Shown: positions 37,591 through 44,169 of the stretch, piece by piece | How the letters are laid out: each line of letters begins with the position of its first letter | How positions within the stretch are numbered: position 1 is the stretch's first letter | Source of the DNA: Moraxella caviae | GTDB taxonomy: Bacteria; Pseudomonadota; Gammaproteobacteria; Pseudomonadales; Moraxellaceae | DNA: 64,000 bases | Direction of reading: 5' to 3' | NCBI RefSeq assembly: GCF_002014985.1 | Contig: NZ_MUXU01000022.1 | Location: 1-64,000 of the forward strand | The notes under the pieces: generated by a model | Told to the model about the DNA's origin: nothing | Databases searched by the model: none | Seen by the model: the letters and a program-made list of their open reading frames with translations, nothing else | Program-made: the position numbers and the translations under genes

Positions 37591-37649
37591 GCTAAAAATT
37601 GAGCGGCGAAAAAATTTTCAAAAAAAGCACAAATTTTTTAAAAAAGTGC

Positions 37650-37677
37650 TTGACTGCTGTCAAAAATCCGCTATAAT
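37650..37677 (+). promoter_or_regulatory. Promoter of tRNA-Leu(CAA)
   Basis: TTGACT (-35) and TATAAT (-10) are 16 bases apart, a near-consensus sigma-70 promoter 30 bases before the tRNA. Confidence 0.85.
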
Positions 37678-37706
37678 ATGCGCCATGTCAAGCGACAACC
37701 ACTCAT

Positions 37707-37793
37707 GCCAGTGTGGTGAAATTGGTAGACACGACGGATTCAAAATCCGTTGCCCTTAAAAGCGTGTCGGTTCGAGTCCGACCACTGGTACCA
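37707..37793 (+). tRNA. tRNA-Leu (anticodon CAA), attachment site of the mobile element
   Basis: An 87-nt class II tRNA with CCA encoded. The acceptor stem pairs GCCAGTG with CACTGGT; the anticodon loop is TTCAAAA between ACGGA and TCCGT, giving CAA; a variable arm (TGCCCTTAAAAGCG) and T arm GTCGG-TTCGAGT-CCGAC follow. Its last 17 bases form the attL core of the integrated element, so the gene remains intact after integration. Confidence 0.95.
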
Positions 37794-37794
37794 T
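37777..37794 (+). repeat. attL core
   Basis: TCCGACCACTGGTACCAT: last 17 bases of the tRNA including CCA plus one base. Identical to attR at 51048-51065. Confidence 0.93.
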
Positions 37795-37830
37795 TTTGCT
37801 TTTTCAAAGCATTTCAAAAATATAAAAATA

Positions 37831-37873
37831 AGCCCCAAAGCCCCGATATATAAAGGTTTTGGGGTTTTTTGTT
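37831..37873 (+). terminator. Terminator inside the left end of the element
   Basis: CCCCAAAGCC pairs with GGTTTTGGGG, followed by TTTTTTG. It replaces the displaced chromosomal terminator of tRNA-Leu and insulates the integrase gene. Confidence 0.7.
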
Positions 37874-37885
37874 GTCTTTTCATTG

Positions 37886-37903
37886 TTGCATAGCTTTGCA
37901 TAG
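37886..37903 (+). promoter_or_regulatory. Two TTGCATAG direct repeats, ten bases apart
   Basis: TTGCATAG at 37886-37893 and 37896-37903, on the same helix face upstream of the integrase start. Candidate operator for AlpA or integrase. One related TTGCATAAT lies upstream of alpA (46429). Confidence 0.4.
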
Positions 37904-37917
37904 TGTTTTATCATTTA

Positions 37918-37935
37918 AGTACCTATTTTAGTACC
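37918..37935 (+). repeat. Left arm-type repeat
   Basis: AGTACCTATTTTAGTACC, itself two AGTACC units. An identical copy is at 50969-50986, near attR. Placement matches integrase arm-binding sites. Confidence 0.65.
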
Positions 37936-37944
37936 CAAAAAAAC

Positions 37945-39309
37945 ATGAGCAAGCCCATCAGTACAGACAGCCAATTAGCAGCCCTTAAACTTGAGAGCGG
38001 ACAGAAAGAACGCTTTATACCAATCAAGGGTAAAGAGCGCTTATTTGTCAGACTAAGACCCATCAAAAACGGCTTTAGCAAAACATGGGTTTATCGTTAC
38101 ACCTTTGCAGCAAAGCAGCGCAAATACATAATCGGCGATTATCCCGATATAGGCTTGGCAGGCGTGGGCGATATTTGGCAAGAGCTAAACAGCCTAGTAG
38201 CGCAGGGCGTAGACCTTAACGAGCACAAAAAACAAAAAGCCAAACAGCAAAAGCGAGAGAGCGAAAATAAATTTAGCTTAGTTTGCGATAAATGGGCAGA
38301 TACACAAAACTGGAGCGCAAACACCACCATAAGACGACAAAGAGACCTAGAAATCTTTAAAGCGTGGTTCGCTGATACGCCGATTAGCCAAATAAGCACG
38401 GACGACATTATAGAGCTATTAAAAGATATTGAAGACAAATACCGCCAGCGAGATAATCCAGAGCTACCAAGCGACAAAGCGAGCAGGTGCAGGGGCAGGC
38501 TGATAAGTTTGTTTTCGTGGGCGACTTTACACGGCTATTGTAAGACAAACCCCGCCGAGCCAATCGCCAACGCCAAAAGCAGCCATGTGTTAAAACAAGT
38601 AAAATACGGACACCGCCCCGCCTTGGTAAAGCCTGATGAGTTTTCCCGCCTGCTTGCTGATATATTCAAAGATACCACCATGCAGCCCGACACCCGTCAT
38701 AATATGCTATTGCTTGCCTATACGGGCGTAAGAAACGGCGATATTAGAGAAATGAAATGGGCGGATATTGACCTAGAAGCGGGCAAGTGGGAGCTGACAC
38801 CCAAAAAAAGCGGCAGCAGTAGCGATATACGTATGATTGAAAAAATGACCGTGCCGTTATCAAGGCAGGTTATCGCCATTTTACAAGAGCGGCAAAAGTT
38901 CACAGGCGGCAAAAAGTACGTTTTTGCAAAAGACAATCAAACGGGCTTAATCAGTGAAAATGCAACAAACACCGCATTAAAGCGCATGGGCTACCAAGAC
39001 CGCCACTGTTCGCACGGCTTTAGGGCAGCCGCCAAGACCATCTTAATGAGTGAACTTGACTATAACGATATGATAACGGAGATGGTGCTAGGGCATAAGG
39101 TGAAAGGCGGCGATAATCCGTATTTAAGGGGTGATTTGTATAAAAGACGGTGCGAGCTTATGCAGACGTGGGCGGATTATATAGACGACTTAGCGGCAGG
39201 CAAAGACACCGCCAAATACAAGGGCATATACCGAGAAAACCCCGCCGAAGTTTTTAAAGTGCTGTTACAAATGCTTGGCAGAGATGAGCTGATAAGGTTG
39301 CTTTCCTAG
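37945..39309 (+). CDS. int: Tyrosine integrase, P4 type
   Basis: 454 residues from ATG 37945. The N-terminal DUF4102-like arm-binding domain (ERLFVRLRPIKNGFSKTW, KYIIGDYPDIGLAGVGD) is followed by a core-binding domain and the catalytic domain with Arg in AYTGVRNGDIREMKW, H-x-x-R in CSHGFRAAAKTIL, and the C-terminal Tyr in the NPYLRGDLYKRR region after VLGHKV. It recombines the tRNA-Leu attB with the element attP. It lies directly inside attL, the usual place for P4-type integrases. Confidence 0.95.
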   Translation: MSKPISTDSQLAALKLESGQKERFIPIKGKERLFVRLRPIKNGFSKTWVYRYTFAAKQRKYIIGDYPDIGLAGVGDIWQELNSLVAQGVDLNEHKKQKAKQQKRESENKFSLVCDKWADTQNWSANTTIRRQRDLEIFKAWFADTPISQISTDDIIELLKDIEDKYRQRDNPELPSDKASRCRGRLISLFSWATLHGYCKTNPAEPIANAKSSHVLKQVKYGHRPALVKPDEFSRLLADIFKDTTMQPDTRHNMLLLAYTGVRNGDIREMKWADIDLEAGKWELTPKKSGSSSDIRMIEKMTVPLSRQVIAILQERQKFTGGKKYVFAKDNQTGLISENATNTALKRMGYQDRHCSHGFRAAAKTILMSELDYNDMITEMVLGHKVKGGDNPYLRGDLYKRRCELMQTWADYIDDLAAGKDTAKYKGIYRENPAEVFKVLLQMLGRDELIRLLS

Positions 39310-39310
39310 T

Positions 39311-39349
39311 GAAAACGCCTAAGCCTTAAAAGGTTTTGGGCGTTTTTTA
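39311..39349 (+). terminator. Terminator after the integrase gene
   Basis: GAAAACGCC pairs with GGGCGTTTTT, with an inner CCTT/AAGG pairing, followed by a T run. Confidence 0.7.
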
Positions 39350-39383
39350 TGGCGGTGAATAAAAAATGTTGGAAGAAAAAAAC

Positions 39384-39487
39384 GTGAGAACAGCGGGAAC
39401 AGCGGGAACAGCCAATAAAATCAAGGGCTGGCGATGGGAACAAGGCGGGAACAGAGCGGGAACAGATAGAGAACAGAAGTAGAACAA
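39384..39487 (+). repeat. Left iteron cluster (GCGGGAACAG), candidate replication site
   Basis: About eight direct copies of a GnGGGAACAG-type unit lie here. Clear copies of GGGAACA start at 39395, 39404, 39436, 39447 and 39458; degenerate GAGAACAG or TAGAACAA copies are at 39386, 39468 and 39481. The same unit occurs inverted near the right end (50494-50570). It is noncoding, between int and hicA. Satellite phage P4 has comparable iterons (GGTGAACA) at its ori and crr. Confidence 0.7.
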
Positions 39488-39557
39488 ATTTATTTATTAT
39501 GATTGCTTATAGTATCAAAACTTGCTATCATAAACAAAACCAACCAATAAGCCCAAT

Positions 39558-39827
39558 ATGCAAAGCAAACACCAAAAGACGCTAACAGCCATCTTTACCA
39601 ATCCCATCAGTGCAAACATTAAATTTAAAGACATTGAAAGCCTGCTTGTGGCATTGGGCGCAAAGATTAGCGAGCGAGAAGGCAGCCGAATAGCCGTAGT
39701 GTTAGATGGGCAAGTTAGGGTATTTCATAGACCACACCCCAGCCCAAACACTGACAAAGGGGCGGTGATGAGTGTTCGCAGATGGCTGATTGATTTGGGT
39801 TACAACGGAGCAAAAGCAGATGAATAA
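39558..39827 (+). CDS. hicA: HicA-type toxin (mRNA interferase)
   Basis: 89 residues. SANIKFKDIESLLVALGAKI begins the double-stranded RNA-binding-like fold, and VRVFHRPHPSP carries the conserved catalytic His. The C-terminal SVRRWLIDLGY is a usual ending. The family cleaves mRNA in translation-dependent or independent manner. The next gene overlaps by eight bases and encodes HicB. First cargo gene after the left iterons. Confidence 0.88.
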   Translation: MQSKHQKTLTAIFTNPISANIKFKDIESLLVALGAKISEREGSRIAVVLDGQVRVFHRPHPSPNTDKGAVMSVRRWLIDLGYNGAKADE

Positions 39828-40155
39828 CACAATGATAATTGACAATCATAAAGCCCTTATTACCTTTGACGCTGATTTACAGATGTTTAGGGGTGAATTT
39901 ATCGGCTTAAATGGCGGTGCAGATTTTTACAGCGACACAGTGGAAGGCTTACAGCGTGAAGCCCATTTATCGTTACAAGCCTTTTTGCGGACTTGCAAAG
40001 AAAACGGCATAAAGCCTTACCAACAATATTCAGGGCGGATTTTGACACGCCTGCCAAGCGAGCTACACGAGCAAGTAGCCCATACCGCCATAGCGCAAGG
40101 CATAAGCATTAACCAATTTGTTAAAAACACCCTAGCGCAAGCGGTGCAGGCGTGA
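39820..40155 (+). CDS. hicB: HicB-type antitoxin
   Basis: 111 residues from ATG 39820, overlapping the end of hicA. ITFDADLQMFRGEFIGLNGG is the partial RNase H-like fold with the GLNG turn; the C-terminal RILTRLPSELHEQVAHTAIA and GISINQFVKNTLAQ is a ribbon-helix-helix DNA-binding domain. It should neutralise HicA and repress the pair. Confidence 0.88.
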   Translation: MNNTMIIDNHKALITFDADLQMFRGEFIGLNGGADFYSDTVEGLQREAHLSLQAFLRTCKENGIKPYQQYSGRILTRLPSELHEQVAHTAIAQGISINQFVKNTLAQAVQA

Positions 40156-40583
40156 GCTTTGGGGCTAGACAAATGAGCTTTACCAATCATAGTTTGGCAA
40201 GTCTACCCAAAGACCAACGCGCCAAAGCCCTAAAGCGGAGCGGTATCGTTAGAAAAACCCCAGAGCAAATCAAAGCACAGCCGCTAAATGACGAGCTAGA
40301 GCGATTAAAGGCGATGAAAGACAGTGATATAGACTTTAGCGATATACCGCCTTTGACAGATGAGCAAATCGCCCATTTTAAGCCCATCAAAAAACAAGTA
40401 ACTATGCGCCTTGATAGCGATGTGATTTTGGTTACTGGATTTTTAGTAACCAATTCCGCATTTCAAATGCAGAACCAAGCTGGTCGAATGAAAATATCTT
40501 TACTGGCCGTGACTAGCCTTAACGAAATGGTGAAAGCTGGTGGATTTTTCATAATTTGCATTATGCGCTTTTTATCCATATAA
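40152..40583 (+). pseudogene. Truncated BrnA-type antitoxin fused to unrelated sequence
   Basis: Frame begins with GTG 40152 (overlapping the hicB stop) or ATG 40173. Residues up to RLDSDV match BrnA (PLNDELERLKAMKDSDIDFS, IPPLTDEQIAHFKPIKKQV), but the ribbon-helix-helix second half is replaced after base 40423 by 53 unrelated residues. The intact brnA at 40881 has a nearly identical 41-base stretch (41025-41065) ending exactly at the break. A hairpin GGTTACT/AGTAACC (40430-40451) sits just past the break. It may be inactive. Confidence 0.7.
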
Positions 40584-40612
40584 TGATAAAAAAGTAACTA
40601 CAAGGCTAAACC

Positions 40613-40894
40613 ATGCTTTTTGAATGGGACGAACACAAAAACACCATCAACCGCCAAAAGCACGGCATAAGTTTTGAGCTGGCAAGTCGTATTTTTGCAG
40701 ACCCATTTTTAATCACCACGCAAGACATTTACAGCCAAGACGAAATGCGCTTTTTATCCATTGGTAGTATCGATGGCGTGGTGGTGATTTTGGTTGTTCA
40801 CACCTATAAAGACGACAACGGAGCAGAAATAAACCGCCTAATATCAGCACGAAAATTGAGCAAATCGGAGGTTAGAAAATATGGCTATCGTTAG
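40613..40894 (+). CDS. brnT: BrnT-type toxin
   Basis: 93 residues. MLFEWDEHKNTINRQKHGIS is the invariant BrnT N-terminus (F-E-W-D-x-x-K...N-x-x-K-H-G), with EINRLISARKLSKSEVRKYG at the end carrying the conserved R-x-I-S-A-R. The protein is a RelE-fold ribonuclease that blocks translation. AAGG lies upstream. The brnA start overlaps its last codons. Confidence 0.92.
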   Translation: MLFEWDEHKNTINRQKHGISFELASRIFADPFLITTQDIYSQDEMRFLSIGSIDGVVVILVVHTYKDDNGAEINRLISARKLSKSEVRKYGYR

Positions 40895-41159
40895 AATGAC
40901 CCTAGGGCAAGCCAGCGCATTGCCGCTTAATGACGAACTAGAGCAACTAAAGGCAATGCAAGATGACAATATAGATTACAGCGACATACCACCGCTGTCA
41001 GATGAGCAGATTGCCCAATTTAAACCCATCAAAAAACAAGTAACCATGCGCCTTGATAGCGATGTTTTGGCGTGGCTGAAAAAAGACGGCAAAGGCTATC
41101 AAACCAAAGCCAACCGCCTATTAAGAATGCTTATGCTACAGGATATGCAAAAGGTTTAA
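40881..41159 (+). CDS. brnA: BrnA-type antitoxin
   Basis: 92 residues overlapping brnT by 14 bases. The acidic N-terminal part (DDNIDYSDIPPLSDEQIAQF) covers the toxin; VTMRLDSDVLAWLKKDGKGY and QTKANRLLRMLM form the C-terminal ribbon-helix-helix dimer that binds the promoter. A close N-terminal relative is encoded just upstream in the truncated copy. Confidence 0.9.
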   Translation: MAIVRMTLGQASALPLNDELEQLKAMQDDNIDYSDIPPLSDEQIAQFKPIKKQVTMRLDSDVLAWLKKDGKGYQTKANRLLRMLMLQDMQKV

Positions 41160-41176
41160 TGGCAATCGCAAGCAGT

Positions 41177-41214
41177 GCAGGCGTGAACGAATTTAAAGCA
41201 TTTGCCACGCCTGC
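41177..41214. repeat. Inverted repeat GCAGGCGTG/CACGCCTGC
   Basis: A perfect nine-base inverted repeat with a 20-base loop between brnA and vapB. No T run follows. Could be an RNA hairpin or operator for vapBC. Confidence 0.45.
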
Positions 41215-41264
41215 CCATATTGGCTATAAGGTGATTACACACAATAACCACATAAGGGCAAATC

Positions 41265-41504
41265 ATGCCAACCATACACACCAAGCCCATCAAAGCGGGC
41301 AACAGTCAAGCGGTGAGATTACCCAAAGAGTTTGCCTATCCAGCAGACACACCGCTAATGATGAGTAAAGAAAACGGCATTATCACAATCCGCCCAGTTA
41401 CCACACTTGGCGAAGTACCAAGCCTATTTAAGGCATTGGGCGATAAGATGGGCGATGATGAGTTTAAACGCACGGAATTTGACGACAAGGGGCGTGATTG
41501 GTGA
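41265..41504 (+). CDS. vapB: VapB-type antitoxin
   Basis: 79 residues. IKAGNSQAVRLPKEFAYPAD is the SpoVT/AbrB swapped-hairpin DNA-binding domain; the C-terminal tail (FKRTEFDDKGRDW) would occupy the VapC active site. The stop overlaps the vapC GTG start (GTGA). It is expected to repress its own promoter. Confidence 0.9.
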   Translation: MPTIHTKPIKAGNSQAVRLPKEFAYPADTPLMMSKENGIITIRPVTTLGEVPSLFKALGDKMGDDEFKRTEFDDKGRDW

Positions 41505-41878
41505 AGTATTTATTAGATACCAACATTTGTATTTATCTGTTAAAACACCAGCCAAAAAGCCTATTACAGCGTTTTGCCAGTTGTAATATTGGCGATGTGG
41601 CAATTAGTGCTATCACATGGGCGGAGCTGTTGCGTGGATTGGATAAATACGAGCCTAAAGCAGAATTTGAGCGGTTGCGTGGCTTGCTTGAGATTTTGCC
41701 ATTTGATGAAAAAGCAGCAATGACTTTTGGCGAATATATGCAAACAGCAGACCATAAAGCCGATTTTGATACACTGATTGCCTGCTATGCCAAAACCCAT
41801 AATCTAACCCTAGTTACCAACAATACCAAAGATTTTATACGCTATGGTATAGAGCTAGAGAATTGGGTGCAGGCGTGA
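41501..41878 (+). CDS. vapC: VapC-type PIN-domain toxin
   Basis: 125 residues starting with GTG 41501. YLLDTNICIYLLKHQP, ITWAELLRGLDK and ADFDTLIACYAKTHNLTLVT plus NTKDFIRY supply the four acidic residues of a PIN nuclease. VapC toxins cut specific tRNAs or rRNA. The LLDTNICIYLL form resembles MvpT/VapC of enterobacterial plasmids, which cleaves initiator tRNA; that specificity is inference. Confidence 0.92.
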   Translation: MKYLLDTNICIYLLKHQPKSLLQRFASCNIGDVAISAITWAELLRGLDKYEPKAEFERLRGLLEILPFDEKAAMTFGEYMQTADHKADFDTLIACYAKTHNLTLVTNNTKDFIRYGIELENWVQA

Positions 41879-41908
41879 ACAAATTTAACGACAACAAAAG
41901 GAGCATAT

Positions 41909-42289
41909 ATGAAAAAGCTACTATTCCCTATGGCATTAACAGCCTTATTGGCCGCTTGTGCGACAGCCCCAGTGCAAACGGTTTCAGTGCAGACAACACC
42001 AGCACCAGTACAGACAGCACAAGGGCTGAAAATTAAAAATAAAGGGCATTGGATTGATTTAAGAAGCCCTATAGCATACGAGCAAGGGCATTTAAGCGGT
42101 GCTGTTAACATTCCTGTAGAACAGCTATCAAAACGCATTACAGCCTTAGATAAAAACGCTACTATCAACGTGTATTGCGATAACCAACCATGCACAAACC
42201 AAGCCATGCAGACATTGCAGCAATTAGGGTATCACAACGCCATCAATCAAGGCGACTATGACAATTTGCTACAACAGGGGTATCGATAA
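41909..42289 (+). CDS. Rhodanese-like lipoprotein
   Basis: 126 residues after AAAAGGAG. Signal peptide with lipobox LAAC at about residue 17, a Thr/Val/Gln/Pro linker, then a compact rhodanese domain: WIDLRSPIAYEQGHLSGAVN and the active-site loop VYCDNQPCTNQAMQTLQQLG, with the catalytic Cys near residue 90. It resembles periplasmic PspE-type sulfurtransferases. It is unexpected within a toxin-antitoxin array; the stop overlaps the next start (TAATG), so the two are coupled. Confidence 0.85.
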   Translation: MKKLLFPMALTALLAACATAPVQTVSVQTTPAPVQTAQGLKIKNKGHWIDLRSPIAYEQGHLSGAVNIPVEQLSKRITALDKNATINVYCDNQPCTNQAMQTLQQLGYHNAINQGDYDNLLQQGYR

Positions 42290-42555
42290 TGATACAAAAA
42301 GCCCAAGATGATTACGGCAGGCTATTGAGTATTTTATCGGAGCTTGAAAACAGCTTATCATTATGGCAAGAAGCAAAAGCCCTAAGTGATAGCCTTGATG
42401 AGTTCTACCAACGCCCAGAGTGGCTACAGTGGCATGATGACGCTGATAAATTCACCATACAAACAAATGGCAATTTTAGCGTTTTATCAGAAGACGCCAT
42501 TTTTAATGTCCTAGAGCGATATGCAGATTTAAAAAGGGCATTAAAGCAAATGTAA
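42289..42555 (+). CDS. DUF4298 family protein
   Basis: 88 residues, mostly helical. The ending NGNFSVLSEDAIFNVLERYA after RPEWLQWHDDADKF matches the DUF4298 pattern (short acidic helical proteins, of unknown function). It is coupled to the rhodanese gene and lies 51 bases before the first RelA/SpoT-type gene. A role as antitoxin to that enzyme is a testable guess only. Confidence 0.65.
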   Translation: MIQKAQDDYGRLLSILSELENSLSLWQEAKALSDSLDEFYQRPEWLQWHDDADKFTIQTNGNFSVLSEDAIFNVLERYADLKRALKQM

Positions 42556-42606
42556 AGGTTTTAGCAGGTGGTTTTACACGCCTGCTATCTGATTTGGAAG
42601 GTGTGA

Positions 42607-43638
42607 ATGATGATTTTACCCAGTAAAAAACAGGTGCAAAAAGCAGGTAAAGCCCTAGCAAAAAACACCACAGGGCAAGAATATACAGACGCTATGGCGG
42701 TGCTATCGCAGTGGCGTTCATTACACACTTACCCAATTAACACCTTCCAAGCCCTATTAAGAAAAAAGGCAAAGGATTTTAAAAATCCCATCATCGCCCA
42801 AAGATTAAAGCGAACACCATCAATTATCACCAAACTGCAACGCTTTCCCAATATGGATTTATCAAGAATGCAGGACATCGGTGGGCTTAGGGTGATTGTG
42901 GACAGTATCGATGATGTGTATCGCTTTCATCAATCGCTAATCAATGGCAAACACCAACACGAGCCACTATTGCCACCTAATGATTATATCAAGACCCCAA
43001 AGGCGGACGGCTATAGAAGCTTGCACCAAGTTTTTAAATATCATAACAGCGACAAGCCAGAGCTAAACGGCTTATTTGTAGAATTGCAGATACGCACCAA
43101 GCTGCAACACGCATGGGCAACCGCAGTAGAGACGCTAGGCATTGCCACGCAGTCCAGCATAAAAACTGGTGGCGGTACTGATGAGATTAAACGCTTTTTT
43201 AAGCTGGCAAGTGCGTTATTTTCACACCATGAAAAACAGCCCTTGCTTGATGAATTGGCAGGCGTGAATATCTATCAAATCGCCCAAGAATTGCAAGAGA
43301 TAGAAAACCGCTTACAGATTTTTGCCAAACTAAAAAGCATTATCATCACCGCCAAGCAGATTGAAAGCAGCAGTAACGATGGTGATTATTATCTAATCGA
43401 GCTGGACAGCAAACAAGGCACGGTTAGCCTTGTGGCATTTAGCAAAAATCAATTAGCCATCGCTGAAACACTTTACCAGTCACAAGAAATTAAGACCAAA
43501 GATAATGCCAATATTGAAGTGGTGTTACTATCCGCTGGCAATCTAAAACAGGTAAAAAAGGCTTATCCAAACTATTTTTTAGATACGCAGGATTTTATTA
43601 AAAGTTTAATCAAGATTTGTGCAGCCATCAAGACATAA
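42607..43638 (+). CDS. RelA/SpoT-type nucleotidyltransferase, copy 1
   Basis: 343 residues. The synthetase motifs are intact: RMQDIGGLRVIV (near 88-99), NDYIKTPKADGYRSLHQVF with the G-loop Tyr (near 125-143), and VELQIRTKLQHAWATAVE with the catalytic Glu. There is no hydrolase, TGS or ACT domain. A conserved C-terminal region (~240-343, including YYLIELDSKQGTVSLVAF and LKQVKKAYPNYFLDTQDF) may regulate or neutralise it. Stand-alone enzymes like this make (p)ppGpp or ppApp, or pyrophosphorylate tRNA as toxins (toxSAS). Which applies here is unknown. Confidence 0.88.
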   Translation: MMILPSKKQVQKAGKALAKNTTGQEYTDAMAVLSQWRSLHTYPINTFQALLRKKAKDFKNPIIAQRLKRTPSIITKLQRFPNMDLSRMQDIGGLRVIVDSIDDVYRFHQSLINGKHQHEPLLPPNDYIKTPKADGYRSLHQVFKYHNSDKPELNGLFVELQIRTKLQHAWATAVETLGIATQSSIKTGGGTDEIKRFFKLASALFSHHEKQPLLDELAGVNIYQIAQELQEIENRLQIFAKLKSIIITAKQIESSSNDGDYYLIELDSKQGTVSLVAFSKNQLAIAETLYQSQEIKTKDNANIEVVLLSAGNLKQVKKAYPNYFLDTQDFIKSLIKICAAIKT

Positions 43639-43656
43639 ACAAAAGGAACAATTACC

Positions 43657-43791
43657 ATGAGCAAACCTACCAACACCAAGCCAGTTGTTATACAGCTAAC
43701 AGGCGAAGCAGGTAAGCGAGTTATTTTAAATTCCGCTAAGCGTGTAATGAACGCCCACAAAAAAGAAATTAAAGCATTGGCAGATAAATGA
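43657..43791 (+). CDS. Candidate 44-residue antitoxin of the Doc toxin
   Basis: ATG 43657 with AAAAGGAA upstream. The product begins MSKPTNTKPVVIQLTGEAGK and ends KKEIKALADK; it is basic, short and has no recognisable Phd domain. The stop overlaps the doc start by four bases (ATGA). Position, size and coupling argue for an antitoxin; the sequence itself does not prove it. Confidence 0.65.
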   Translation: MSKPTNTKPVVIQLTGEAGKRVILNSAKRVMNAHKKEIKALADK

Positions 43792-44153
43792 TTGATATAG
43801 ATTTTGTGATAGCCATTCATGACGAGATATTAGAAAATGAAAAAGGGCTAAAGGGCATTGCGAGTTTGGCAAGCCTTGAAGGTTGCTTATCACGCATTGA
43901 CAATCAAATGAACTATGAGCCGTTAGATAATATTTATCTGATAGGGGCATTTTACGCAGTAGCATTAGCCAAAGCCCACGCTTTCAATGATGGCAACAAA
44001 AGAACCGCCCTTGTGGTTATGCTAACTTACTTGGATATGCAAGGCGTTAATATCGCCCCTGATAATGGCTTAGATGATTTAATGGTGAAAGTAGCAAGCA
44101 GCGAAATAAACCATATCGAGCTTGCAGAGATTTTAAAAGATTTAACGATTTAA
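43788..44153 (+). CDS. doc: Doc-type Fic toxin
   Basis: 121 residues. The Fic core is HAFNDGNKRTALVVMLTYL (near residues 64-82), with the H-x-F-x-x-x-N/DGNKR arrangement typical of Doc, and the N-terminal IDIDFVIAIHDEILENEKG matches death-on-curing proteins. Doc phosphorylates elongation factor EF-Tu and stops translation. It is flanked on both sides by RelA/SpoT-type genes. Confidence 0.92.
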   Translation: MIDIDFVIAIHDEILENEKGLKGIASLASLEGCLSRIDNQMNYEPLDNIYLIGAFYAVALAKAHAFNDGNKRTALVVMLTYLDMQGVNIAPDNGLDDLMVKVASSEINHIELAEILKDLTI

Positions 44154-44169
44154 ACGCTAAACAGGGGGA

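Noticed and set aside
39384..39487. CRISPR array reading of the GGGAACAG repeats
   Set aside because: Units are 8-10 bases with irregular 9-30 base spacing and no cas genes; they are iterons rather than CRISPR repeats.
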